From Rhodobacteraceae bacterium D3-12 (GTDB lineage Bacteria; Pseudomonadota; Alphaproteobacteria; Rhodobacterales; Rhodobacteraceae): a stretch of 64,000 bases of DNA. The notes beneath the pieces are model-generated. The model saw only the letters and a list, made by a program, of their open reading frames with translations. It was not told the origin of the DNA and did no database searches. A program made the position numbers and the translations under genes. The number at the start of each line of letters is the position of its first letter. Position 1 is the stretch's first letter. Positions 8,818-17,965 of this stretch are shown here, piece after piece. Location: NCBI GenBank assembly GCA_025916135.1, contig CP104793.1:2356001-2420000 (forward strand), in the 5' to 3' direction.

Positions 8818-10602
8818 ATGACTGCGCAACGCTTTACATTTCTCACCCTATTCGTGCTTGTAATGGTAATCTCAGCGTTCTTCTGGCCAGTTGATACCAT
8901 CGTTCGTTCCCTGCGGGATAAGCTTGCCTGGCAAGTACAAGCCGGCACCCCCAGTCTGCCGGATATCATGATCCCCATGCCAGACGGGATCAGGCTGGCA
9001 ACTGATGTCTATTTGCCCGATGCCGCCTCGCCTGCACCCACGGTCTTGCTCCGCCTGCCTTATGGCAAGCGCAGCTATGGCGAGGTTCGTTTTTGGGTCC
9101 ATGAACTGACGAAAAGTGGCTTCGTTGTCGTCGCCCAGGACATGCGCGGGCGCCATAACTCCCAAGGTGTGTTTACGCCCTACCCCAACGCAGGCTCGGA
9201 CGGCTACGCAACACTGGACTGGATCGTCTCTCAACCTTGGTCAAACGGAAGGGTCGGCACATTGGGTTGCTCTGCGTTAGGAGAGGCGCAACTCATGCTC
9301 GCAGCGCGGATGCATCCGGCACACCGCGCAATGGTGCCAATCGCAGCGGGCGGCGCGATCGGAACAGCCGGCGGACGCAACGCCTATTTCAGCGCTTTCG
9401 AAGGCGGCATCCTGAATCTCTCGCTCGCCGCCGGCTGGTTTGGCACGCACGGCGGGAAAACCCCCGAAACCTCGGGCTATCGCCCACTTGATCCAAAATC
9501 ATTGAATGTGCTGCCGGTCATCGATGTCGTGCGCCATACGCGTCCGGACTTGACCGACTATGACCCATTTTTAAGACAGTTCAGCGACGCTAGCTATTGG
9601 AAGAATTTGGGTTACATCACAGGCCATGAGCCGTTCCGCACTCCAGCCTTGTTCATCGACACATGGCACGACCCCGGCGTCAGTTCGACCTTGGAATTGG
9701 CCAAAACCTTTCGGAATGCCGGCGCCCCTGTGAGCACGATCATTGCCGCAGGCACTCATTGCGGGTATCTCGGCACCGATCAATCAACCATGGTAGGGGA
9801 CTTGCCGATCAACCCCGAAACCACCTTCGGTTTTGTCGAAACGATAATCCGGTTCTTGAAACATCACCTCGCTGACGGTCCGGCCGCGACACTGCCGTAT
9901 CTTAGCTTCTACGGCTTGATCGAAGATCGCTGGAACACGTCTGCAGACTGGCCCCCGGCGACCGCGATCAAGCAAAGGTACTTACTAACCAGAAGTGGCA
10001 CTCTGGTAAAAAACGCTGACCAGATCAAAGTAACCAAGCGGCGCTTCACTTCTGATCCATCCAATCCGGTTCCATCAATCGGCGGGGCTGTCTGCTGCAC
10101 CGGCGATCCAGAAGAACGTAGCGGTCCGGTTTTTCAAAACGCGATTGAAACCCGTCACGATGTGCTGCTTTTCACCTCCGCCCCACTCGCAAAGCCATTG
10201 CGCATCGCAGGCCCAATAAATGCAAAGCTACGCGTCTCAATTACGACCCCGGACACAGACCTTGTGCTGCGGCTCATCGATGTCGATCCGGATGGACAGG
10301 CGCTTTTGGTTCAGGAAGGCGCGCTTCGCCTTCGCTACCGCAACAGCTTCGACGAGCCGAGCCTTCTGAAACCCGGTGAGGTCTACGAAATCACCGTCAG
10401 CTTGCGCGATATCGCTTACCAATTCAATCGCGGGCATCAACTCCGACTCCATGTTGCTGGAACGAGCTTTCCGCGCCTGGAACGCAATCTCAACACGGGA
10501 CGCGTCAACTTTCTTGAAACCAATCCCCGATCTGTAGAGATCACTTTGCATTCAACCCCGGAGGCCCCCTCCGCGTTGGAACTCTATGTTCTTTCGGACT
10601 GA
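8818..10602 (+). CDS. Membrane-anchored CocE/NonD-family alpha/beta hydrolase
   Basis: The family (PF02129 with a PF08530 C-terminal domain) hydrolyses acyl, ester or Xaa-Pro type bonds. This 594-residue protein has one N-terminal membrane segment (about residues 8-25), so it is probably anchored facing the periplasm. The catalytic Ser lies in GCSALGE near residue 155, the Asp in DTWHDPG near 283 and the His in AGTHCGYLG near 318. From about residue 385 a jelly-roll domain typical of X-Pro dipeptidyl-peptidase C-termini follows. Lying inside the exopolysaccharide locus, it may de-acylate or trim the polymer, but that is inference. Its 3' end overlaps the convergent GT4 gene by 19 bp. The Shine-Dalgarno is weak. 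Confidence 0.85.
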   Translation: MTAQRFTFLTLFVLVMVISAFFWPVDTIVRSLRDKLAWQVQAGTPSLPDIMIPMPDGIRLATDVYLPDAASPAPTVLLRLPYGKRSYGEVRFWVHELTKSGFVVVAQDMRGRHNSQGVFTPYPNAGSDGYATLDWIVSQPWSNGRVGTLGCSALGEAQLMLAARMHPAHRAMVPIAAGGAIGTAGGRNAYFSAFEGGILNLSLAAGWFGTHGGKTPETSGYRPLDPKSLNVLPVIDVVRHTRPDLTDYDPFLRQFSDASYWKNLGYITGHEPFRTPALFIDTWHDPGVSSTLELAKTFRNAGAPVSTIIAAGTHCGYLGTDQSTMVGDLPINPETTFGFVETIIRFLKHHLADGPAATLPYLSFYGLIEDRWNTSADWPPATAIKQRYLLTRSGTLVKNADQIKVTKRRFTSDPSNPVPSIGGAVCCTGDPEERSGPVFQNAIETRHDVLLFTSAPLAKPLRIAGPINAKLRVSITTPDTDLVLRLIDVDPDGQALLVQEGALRLRYRNSFDEPSLLKPGEVYEITVSLRDIAYQFNRGHQLRLHVAGTSFPRLERNLNTGRVNFLETNPRSVEITLHSTPEAPSALELYVLSD

Positions 10603-11692
10603 TCAGCAAACGCGCGCTCGACCACAGTGGAAAATTCTCGCCGAAAACGTTCAGCACCAAATCGCGAAGCATGAGCGCTGATTGTTTCTGGATCAAACTG
10701 CATCCGCTGCTGTTCAAAACGCATCACCGCTTGACGGATCGCCTCTATGCTCTGACTGTCAAAGAAAAGACCTGTCTTGCCGTCGACCACACTATCAAGA
10801 GCTCCCCCCGTCCATAGGCAAGCACCGGCGTGCCACACGCCATAGCCTCAAGCGGGACAATGCCGAAATCCTCTTCCGCAGGAAAGATCAACGCACGGGC
10901 ATTTTGGTAAAGCCGGGTCAATTCTTTGCCTGGAACTTTACCCAGTAGGGCCACATTTGAAGGCAGATCGCGCTCCAATTCAGCGCGTTGTGAACCGTCG
11001 CCAACGACCACAAGTGATTGTTCGATCCCGCGAAAAGCTTCGACCACCAAATCCGCCCGCTTGTAAGGAACGAGCTGTGAAACAAACAGATAGGCGTCAC
11101 GCTTTGAAGCGCCACTCGGCAACTGATACGCATCCAGATCGACAGGCGGGTGCACGACCACGGCGTCACGACGATAAAATCGTTTTATCCGCTCGGCAAC
11201 AAAGCTCGAATTGGCAACAAAATGATCAACTCGGGCCGCGCTCGTAACGTCCCAGATCCTCAAGCGATGGGCCAAACGCGAAAAATACATACGCAGCAAT
11301 GGCCCAAGCTCTTTTTTGTAGGCTGGATAGTGATCCCAAATATACCGCATAGGAGTGTGAACATAGCAAACATGCGGCGTGCCGGGAGGTACAATCACCC
11401 CCTTGGCTGGACCACTTTCCGAGGAGACGACCAAATCGTATCCTGAAAGGTCGAATTCTTCCAAAGCACGAGGCATAAGGCCGAGATATTTCTGGTAATG
11501 TTTCTTGGCCGCGGGAAGCCGCGCAACTAAGCTCTCTGTAATTGGTCGGCTCGAAATCAGATCAGAGAGGTTTTCCCTGTCTGCAACATGGGTAAATATG
11601 TCCGCATCCGGGTAAAGCCTGATCAGCTCTTCTAGCACGCGCTCGCCCCCGCGCATCCCGACAAGCCAGTAGTGAACTAATGCGACCTTCAA
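10584..11692 (-). CDS. GT4 glycosyltransferase (mannosyltransferase-like), TTG start, frameshifted
   Basis: A GT-B enzyme begins KVALVHYWLVGMRGGERV. GPAKGVIVPPGTPHVCYVH and SQLVPYKRADLVVEAF are typical of WbaZ/mannosyltransferase-like GT4 proteins, and the donor-binding E-x7-E is in AEEDFGIVPLEAMACG. The frame then breaks: one more base in the C6 run at 10804-10809 continues it as LAYGRGGALDSVVDGKTG and on to the stop at 10584. No ATG fits the conserved N-terminus. A TTG at 11690-11692, preceded by GAGGA 9 bp upstream, is the likely start, 13 bp after the Wzc-like gene. It is the last gene of the export operon and would add a sugar to the repeat unit. Confidence 0.78.
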
Positions 11693-11705
11693 ATCGATGC
11701 AATCC

Positions 11706-13922
11706 TCAATACTCGTAGCTATACATGTCGAGCTGATTATTCGCGGCATGGGAACGCCGCACCATTGTAAGAACGGTTCCCGCAACATGCGTCTTGTTTG
11801 ATTTTCTAAGCCTTGCCAGAGAATCTGCCACAACCTTCGAAGGCGTTTTATCGCATTGCACAGCGAGCAACGTCACATCCGCAAGGTTGCCCAGAAGGAT
11901 CGCATCCGACAGATGCAACACGGGCGGCGCGTTAATGACGATAAAATCATACTTCGGCATCAACCGAACAAGCATGCCTGAAAAATGCATCGAAGACAGT
12001 AGATCGCTCGCATTATCGGCTGGCCGTGTCGGGGCGATCACATCCGCTCCCAGTAAAGGTGAACTCACAGCAAGGTTCTGTATCTTCTTCTTTTTCTCAA
12101 GATACTCAACAAGGCAGCTCTTCTGAAGTGGCATGTCCAGCGCCGCCAGAATATCCGGCCGGCGCAAATCAGCATCAATCAACAGCACCTTTTTATCAAG
12201 CTGTGCAAACACCTTGGCGAGCGTGCAGCTCAAAGAGGTTTTGCCTTCATTCGGCACCGAAGAAGTTATCATGATCACTTTTGGTTTGTCGGCCTGCGAC
12301 GCATCAAATAGGTGGGTCCTGATAGATCGCACCCGTTCAAGATAAGGCGACCCGTGTTCGCGCGCCAACTCCGTTGTCAGCCAGTTTTTCCTGCTGAACA
12401 TGCCGCCAACAAACGGAAGGGTCGCAAGTGTCGGCAATCGTGTAATCGCGCGCAATTCCTCGGCGTTGGCGACAGGTGCCCGGATTAGGCTCCTTATGAA
12501 CACCGCGGCGATTGCTGCAGCGAGTCCAAGCGTTGTCGCCGCAATCATCATCATGGTTTTTCTCGGCCCTGACGGCACAACCGGCACCATCGCCTTGCCG
12601 ATGACTCGGGCTTGCGGCGTTTGGAAATCAGCCTGTGCACTGGTTTCCTTGTACCGGGCCAGGAAGTTCTCATAAACCAATCGTGTTGCCGCTGCCGTAC
12701 GCTCCAACTGACCCAAACGGACGGAGTCTTTCGAGAGACTGTCCGCGCGAACGGACACAATATCAATCTGGCGCCGCAACGCAGCTTCTCTGTTGCGGGT
12801 CACACTAACTTCACTGCGCATTTCCTCAACGCGCCGGCGAAGCTCCGTTTCAATACTTCGATCTATGTCGTTGATTTGCGCCGTAATGCGCACCATTTGA
12901 GGGTGTTTTCGCCCAAAAGTGCTGGCCATTTGCGCTTTGGACGCCGCCATCTCTGCATGTTGTCGCTTTAGCGTTTCCAAAAGAGGGGACGTCAGAATAT
13001 CAGCAACCGAAGATAACCCACCGCTGGCCATAAGCGCCTCAACCTGACTCAAGCGCACTTCGGCGTCGGCACGTTCGGTCGAACTGCCTACCAGTTTTGT
13101 GTTCAACTCGGCCAAAAGTTGGTTGATGCTCTCTTCATTACCTCCGGCATTGTCGATCATTTCAGCCTTGAACGCGACCACAGCAGCGTCAGCGACTTCG
13201 ACTTGTGCGCTCAGCTCTGTCAGCCGGTCACCCAACCATGAGTTCGCCCTGAGCGTCGCTTGCATCTTGGTATCCAGCTGACTTTCGATGTAACTGTTCG
13301 CGACAGCGTTGGCGACTTCGGCTGCAAGTGCAGCGTTGCCGTGTTCGAAACTGATCCCGATCGCATAAGAGACGCCTAATTGCGAGACATTCAGCTTGCG
13401 CCTGACGGCATCAGTCACCCAGGATCGCAGGATTTCCTCTGGCAACCTGGCGGCAATAACGTGGCTCGGCTCGCCACCGCGCAGCATCCTTTTGATAAAC
13501 GCCATAGGGCTCTCGCCACGCGCCACCCGCGGATCGAAATCCGGATGATTAACAAGGTTCATCTCATCAACCACCGTCCCGACCAGCACATTTGACCGGA
13601 TCGTGACGATTTCCCCAGCAACCACTGAGTTTGTCACATTCAGGTTCGAAACAACTTCCTGAACCGGCGTCACCCTCTCCTCACGCGTATCGAGAATGAC
13701 CTGAGCATAGGCCGTATAGATTGGCGGCAAGGTTTGCAGATACACAAACATCGCGACAATGCTCAGAAACGTAATCGTCAAAATCAGCCTGAGATTGACT
13801 CTCAAAACTGAATAAAGACCCAGCAAATCAATCGACTGTAAAGGCGAAGGCCTTTGCTCAGATGGTTGCCTTTTGGCCGAATTGTACGGGTTATCTGCTT
13901 CGGACTGAGTGTAGCGGTTCAT
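11706..13922 (-). CDS. Wzc/ExoP-like polysaccharide co-polymerase with tyrosine-kinase domain
   Basis: This inner-membrane protein (738 residues) controls chain length and export. Its PCP/Wzz domain lies between two membrane segments (about residues 42-62 and 455-475), with a long periplasmic coiled-coil region between. The cytoplasmic BY-kinase domain follows: Walker A in SSVPNEGKTS, Walker A' in VLLIDADLRRP, and a Walker B-like VINAPP in place of the common IDTPP. The C-terminus MYSYEY holds three tyrosines, the usual autophosphorylation cluster. Start 13922 overlaps the stop of the ExoF/Wza-like gene by 4 bp (ATGA). It should work with that protein and with the polymerase. The family call is secure. 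Confidence 0.93.
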   Translation of the reverse strand: MNRYTQSEADNPYNSAKRQPSEQRPSPLQSIDLLGLYSVLRVNLRLILTITFLSIVAMFVYLQTLPPIYTAYAQVILDTREERVTPVQEVVSNLNVTNSVVAGEIVTIRSNVLVGTVVDEMNLVNHPDFDPRVARGESPMAFIKRMLRGGEPSHVIAARLPEEILRSWVTDAVRRKLNVSQLGVSYAIGISFEHGNAALAAEVANAVANSYIESQLDTKMQATLRANSWLGDRLTELSAQVEVADAAVVAFKAEMIDNAGGNEESINQLLAELNTKLVGSSTERADAEVRLSQVEALMASGGLSSVADILTSPLLETLKRQHAEMAASKAQMASTFGRKHPQMVRITAQINDIDRSIETELRRRVEEMRSEVSVTRNREAALRRQIDIVSVRADSLSKDSVRLGQLERTAAATRLVYENFLARYKETSAQADFQTPQARVIGKAMVPVVPSGPRKTMMMIAATTLGLAAAIAAVFIRSLIRAPVANAEELRAITRLPTLATLPFVGGMFSRKNWLTTELAREHGSPYLERVRSIRTHLFDASQADKPKVIMITSSVPNEGKTSLSCTLAKVFAQLDKKVLLIDADLRRPDILAALDMPLQKSCLVEYLEKKKKIQNLAVSSPLLGADVIAPTRPADNASDLLSSMHFSGMLVRLMPKYDFIVINAPPVLHLSDAILLGNLADVTLLAVQCDKTPSKVVADSLARLRKSNKTHVAGTVLTMVRRSHAANNQLDMYSYEY

Positions 13923-15184
13923 TTCCGCTCTCCCAGCGTCTCTGGCGTTTTGACCACCACAACAAGCAGATCTCCGGGGAGGAGTTCGTCATAGGGTTTC
14001 AGGACAATATTCTTGATCCGCAGTGCCTCTCTACGCCGCACCTGATATTCCAGCAACAGCTCGGTATCGAGCCCGTTCGCCGCGTTCATCCATTGATCAA
14101 GCAACCGCATGCGATCCTCAATAGATGCACGGTTGGACTTGAGCTTATTGATTTCGCTCCAATAGTTCTGCGAGTCCGTCAGCAGTGTTTTTTCCCTGTC
14201 GGAATCGAACCGGGACAGCTGACTCTTGATATCGGCCAACTGCACACGCGCAGCAGACCTTTGTTCCAAAAGCTGCAACAACTGACTTTCCGCTTGCGAA
14301 ACTTTCAGCTCGTTTGCATTGATGTTGGACTTCGCAACAAGCCCCCTTTTCACCATATCCTGCACTCTCGCCAACTCGTTGCGAGTCACTTTAAGAGCTT
14401 GCTTCAAAACGGCTTCGCGCTCTTCAAGAAGTTCAATCCGCCGCTGCGCTTCGTTCGCAGCATCGGCCAGAAGTTTTCGGCGCGTTGTCACATCCGCGGC
14501 CGCAAGGGCAATGACCTGATCTTCCTTGATTTTGTGTTCGTCAAAAAGCTCACGCTTGATATCTGGCCTTATATCAGGCGGAACATTGGTCCAATCGGCG
14601 GCATCCGCGCCCGCAATCTGGGCCTGTACGCGAGCGTATTGCGCCGCAACGCGCGCCAAATCAAACTCCAAGCTACTTAGGCTCCCGGCAAGATTGCGAC
14701 GTTCCAAAACGCGCGCTTCTTCGTTGTTTGTTGAAATTGCAGGGCCACCCGCCATGCCAACTGCTTGCTCTGCTGTCATGAACGGCTGGTAGTCAAAATT
14801 TCCCGGGCGCCGCACGTCTCCCAACACCGAAATCGGCCTGAAACTTGCGACCGAAAGTTCAATTGATGGCTTCACGAAAATTTCGCGCGTGACATAAATC
14901 TTTTCAATCTGGATACGCGCTTTGCCAAGCGTCATCGATGACACTTTAAAGCTGCCGATGTAGGGCAACTGAACTGCACCATCGCGTCCAACCGTAAACC
15001 GTTGCGGTGGATCATTATCATCCAGAATATCCATTTCCAGCTCGTCACCGACGTTTATCAAATAGCCGTCAGGCGCAGCCGCCAACACATAGTTCGCCAT
15101 TAACAGCAGGCAAGAAAGCGCGAAAAAAAATTCGCGGATTCCACCCGGCACCGTGCCTGGAAATGGCTGTCTAATAGCTAACAT
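13919..15184 (-). CDS. ExoF/Wza-like polysaccharide export protein
   Basis: The N-terminus carries a signal-type hydrophobic stretch (about residues 19-36, ending ANYVLAAA). It is followed by the polysaccharide export domain (YLINVGDELEMDI, GRDGAVQLPYIG) and a SLBB-like segment (VLGDVRRPGNFDYQPF). From about residue 165 to 375 comes a long coiled-coil region, as in the ExoF group rather than compact Wza lipoproteins, and a second short beta region (LLPGDLLVVVVKTP) ends the protein. It probably forms the periplasmic/outer-membrane export part together with the Wzc-like protein encoded next. First gene of the three-gene minus-strand export operon. Confidence 0.88.
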   Translation of the reverse strand: MLAIRQPFPGTVPGGIREFFFALSCLLLMANYVLAAAPDGYLINVGDELEMDILDDNDPPQRFTVGRDGAVQLPYIGSFKVSSMTLGKARIQIEKIYVTREIFVKPSIELSVASFRPISVLGDVRRPGNFDYQPFMTAEQAVGMAGGPAISTNNEEARVLERRNLAGSLSSLEFDLARVAAQYARVQAQIAGADAADWTNVPPDIRPDIKRELFDEHKIKEDQVIALAAADVTTRRKLLADAANEAQRRIELLEEREAVLKQALKVTRNELARVQDMVKRGLVAKSNINANELKVSQAESQLLQLLEQRSAARVQLADIKSQLSRFDSDREKTLLTDSQNYWSEINKLKSNRASIEDRMRLLDQWMNAANGLDTELLLEYQVRRREALRIKNIVLKPYDELLPGDLLVVVVKTPETLGERK

Positions 15185-15228
15185 ATCTAATCTTTTCGAA
15201 TCGCAAAGGATCTTGAATCAAGAAATAG

Positions 15229-15267
15229 CATAGCAACTCTATACGCTTACGCCATAGAGTTGCTATG
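15229..15267. repeat. 14-bp perfect inverted repeat upstream of export operon
   Basis: CATAGCAACTCTAT at 15229-15242 is repeated as its exact reverse complement at 15254-15267, with an 11-nt spacer. It lies 45-83 bp upstream of the ExoF/Wza-like start, where an operator or 5'-UTR hairpin would act. No U-tract follows on either strand, so a terminator is unlikely. Confidence 0.7.
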
Positions 15268-15781
15268 GCGTCAGTTTCAACCACGCCTTGGAAAACGGGT
15301 ATCGGAGCCAATATCTCTTCCCATGCCATGTCATTTTGCTCATCCTTCCATCCTGTAACACACAGTGTCTAATCACCGCAGTGAACTCCCCCACCGCAAT
15401 CTGGACACTGACACAAGCTGCGGGTTGCTGTCTGCGAGTCATGCAAGAAGACGGGGATCAGATATGTAAAACGGGAGAAGGCCAAAGCGGCTCCTGAAAC
15501 GCTGAGAGGCACCGACGATCGGCAAGAGCGCAAGAGCAAAGAGTAGCTTAATAAACGGCAGATCCTGCCCGAGGTTTGGGGAACAGCTCAAAAACCCGTG
15601 TCGATAACTTATTCAGTTCAATCAAATGGAGGGTTTGCTTTAGCGTCTGCTCTAGGTAACGATGTTAACAAAATTACTTTTCCAACACAGACCCAATCGT
15701 CGGGTTCGCCATTGATTAAACGCGCCTCTTCGTGCGCAGATCATGCTAAGAAGCCCTTTTTATAAATTGCAAAGCCTCCGT
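15268..15781. other. Intergenic region between export operon and flippase gene
   Basis: About 500 bp without a convincing gene. A 69-codon frame at 15288-15497 has a Cys-rich, uneven composition and no Shine-Dalgarno. The stretch must hold the promoter of the flippase gene, but no clear sigma-70 elements were recognised. Confidence 0.5.
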
Positions 15782-17245
15782 ATGACACCCCCGCCCCCCC
15801 CAGCGCAAAAGCCTGAGACAACATTGAGAGGCGGCGGTTGGACTATTGTGTCGCGCATTTATGTACAACTCATCCAGTTTGCGATATTCATCGTCGCTGC
15901 CCGGCTCATGCTCCCGGAAGAATTCGGCCTCTTTGCGTTGGTCGCGGCATTTATTGTAATTCTGAACCAACTGGCGACCGCCGGTTGGCCAGAATATATC
16001 CTTCAATGCGAGGGAGACACCGAAAAGATACGAAAATCGCTTCTCGTTGCCCTTCTAAGCGGCCTTTTGGCCACCATTATCGGCGTCGTGCTTTCGTTGC
16101 TGTCCGGGTTGGTTACTGACGCTCCCTTGGCAAGATTGGTAGGTCAGGTTCTCGCACTCAGCATCCTGTTCGCGTCACTCGGCGCCGCTTATTCAGGCGC
16201 GCTAAACCAACAAAACAGGCTATCGTCCGCCGCATTGAGCGTAGTAGCCGGCGAAACCCTCAACTTTGCAGTTGCCATTTGGGCGCTTTATCAGGGGTAT
16301 GGTGTACTGGCCCTCGCCTGGGGGCGATTGGCGAACTCTTTCACATGGTGCTGCGCCGCAGCCTTCGCCACGCGATTATATCCTGCGCGGCAGATCGAAC
16401 GGCCTCAATTTCTTGAGATGGCGCATTTCTCCAAACACATCATCGCAACACGTATTTTGGTCAATCTTCGCATCTATGCCGCAACCTTCCTGATTGGCGG
16501 CTTTGTCGGGGCTGCAGCTGTCGGGTTCTTCAGAGCCGGTCAAAGGATCGTTGCAGGATTTGAAGAGATTGTTAGCGAACCGACACGTGTTCTCGCCTGG
16601 AACCTTTTCCGAAAGGCTCGGGATAACAACGCAAACACCAATTCAGTCGCGCAAACTTCGCAAATTTTCTTCCGGCTCCAGATCTATGGTGCCGCCCCCT
16701 TGTTTGTCGGGATCGCCGTTCTGGCAGACGACTTGACCGAAGGATTGCTCGGCTCTGAATGGAGTTCGGCCGCACCTGTGCTGCAAATCCTTGCGCTCGC
16801 AGGTCTGATCCGAATGTCGGGTCATGCGACAATCCCGATTATCTCACTGGCAGGTCGCGCTGAAATGCTGCCGCGTTTGATGTTTGTCTATTCCGTCATT
16901 TCCATCACTTGTATTGCGATCGGCTCCCGGTACGGTATCGTCGCAACGGCGGCGGCCGAACTTTGCGCAGCATCCATCGCGTTTGTGATAAACGCCGTGG
17001 TGATGAGCCGCCATTTTAGCATCCATTGGGTACAAATCCTGAAAAGAAGCTGGCAAGTTATCCCCTCAACGATAATTGCGCTCGTATTTCCATTTATCGC
17101 TCTCCATTTTGGCTTGCTAGCGGAACTACATCCGCTCGCGCGATTTTTCGTACTCAGCCTGAGCATCCTGATCCTTTATGTCCCGTGCCTGTTGATCCTG
17201 GACACATCGCTGAAAAGGACCATTCAAGCCCAACTCCCGTCGTAA
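15782..17245 (+). CDS. Wzx-like oligosaccharide flippase (MOP superfamily)
   Basis: The product would flip the lipid-linked repeat unit across the inner membrane. It has about twelve hydrophobic segments over 487 residues, with the family's N-terminal pattern GGGWTIVSRIYVQLIQF and ARLMLPEEFGLFAL at residues 17-55. The Gly/Phe-rich segment GGFVGAAAVGFFRAGQR and the later GSEWSSAAPVLQILALAG match polysaccharide-biosynthesis proteins of the RfbX/lipopolysaccharide O-unit class. The start at 15782 is chosen over 15743 because it leaves a short polar leader; neither has a good Shine-Dalgarno. It stands alone on the plus strand. Confidence 0.87.
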   Translation: MTPPPPPAQKPETTLRGGGWTIVSRIYVQLIQFAIFIVAARLMLPEEFGLFALVAAFIVILNQLATAGWPEYILQCEGDTEKIRKSLLVALLSGLLATIIGVVLSLLSGLVTDAPLARLVGQVLALSILFASLGAAYSGALNQQNRLSSAALSVVAGETLNFAVAIWALYQGYGVLALAWGRLANSFTWCCAAAFATRLYPARQIERPQFLEMAHFSKHIIATRILVNLRIYAATFLIGGFVGAAAVGFFRAGQRIVAGFEEIVSEPTRVLAWNLFRKARDNNANTNSVAQTSQIFFRLQIYGAAPLFVGIAVLADDLTEGLLGSEWSSAAPVLQILALAGLIRMSGHATIPIISLAGRAEMLPRLMFVYSVISITCIAIGSRYGIVATAAAELCAASIAFVINAVVMSRHFSIHWVQILKRSWQVIPSTIIALVFPFIALHFGLLAELHPLARFFVLSLSILILYVPCLLILDTSLKRTIQAQLPS

Positions 17246-17415
17246 CCACGCACCCCAAGCTCAAAGAACAACAAAGCACATCCTGCACTCTAACTGATCA
17301 AAGCGCCTAACGACCGCTCCCTCACCTGATGCCGTCGTGAGCCGTTTTCCGCACACTGACGCCTTATGGGGTAAGAAAAGTAGTTTTTTCTACTCATGGG
17401 CGATATCAACCCCGC

Positions 17416-17580
17416 ATGGTCAGAAAAAACGAAACCACCATGGACACACTCCCTTCCCAGAAGGCATCCACTCGGCCGTGGTCGAAAGGGATCAGAGCGA
17501 GCGGTCGCTACTTACGCCTGGCTGTCATCCTCGCCTGTGTCGCCGTGTGGGGCTCAATTTTCTGGATGATTCTGTCCTAG
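17416..17580 (+). CDS. Possible small single-pass membrane protein
   Basis: A 54-codon frame (or 46 codons from the ATG at 17440) encodes a basic N-terminus and one C-terminal membrane segment (LRLAVILACVAVWGSIFW). The composition is that of a real small membrane protein with a positive-inside start. It is too short for homology by eye and has no strong Shine-Dalgarno. It lies between the flippase and assembly-line genes on the same strand. Function unknown. Confidence 0.4.
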   Translation: MVRKNETTMDTLPSQKASTRPWSKGIRASGRYLRLAVILACVAVWGSIFWMILS

Positions 17581-17965
17581 GCCGAAAGAAACGGTTCAAA
17601 GATCGTTTTCGTGCCCAACCAGAGCTCATATTTTGAACAATTTAACCTCCATCAACCTCTTTGCGTCCCCCCACTACATTTTGTGGGCTGAGCGAACTTC
17701 AATACCTGCTTTGCCTATTTACGACAGGGCCTGGCCTAAATTTTGAAATTCAGGGCAAACCCTTCTTGGTAAAAATCAAACTTTACATTAACGAACTATT
17801 TACTTTTTGCCGCCCTTTCCCCTACGCTATCCCTATTAAGTTATATGCGTCGAATGTTTGCTTTTCTTGGGGGAAAACTGCGTCGCTTTTTGGCAAGACG
17901 TTGGTATAAATCGATTTTGCAGTATCGAATTTCGCCATTCCCCTGATTTTTTCTTGGGGGAAATA
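17581..17965 (+). promoter_or_regulatory. Upstream region of the NRPS/PKS gene with duplicated ribosome-binding block
   Basis: The 15-bp sequence TTTTCTTGGGGGAAA occurs at 17862-17876 and again at 17949-17963, where it is the Shine-Dalgarno of the NRPS/PKS start (ATG 17966). TTAA-CGAACTA-TTTA at 17788-17802 differs by one base from a CtrA-type box. No coding frame here is convincing. Confidence 0.45.

Noticed and set aside
13862-14680. A 272-codon plus-strand frame opposite the ExoF/Wza-like gene
   Set aside because: It is antisense to a well-conserved gene, with no ribosome site and no recognisable domain.
15288-15497. A 69-codon frame upstream of the flippase gene
   Set aside because: Cys-rich uneven composition, no ribosome site and no similarity recognised.
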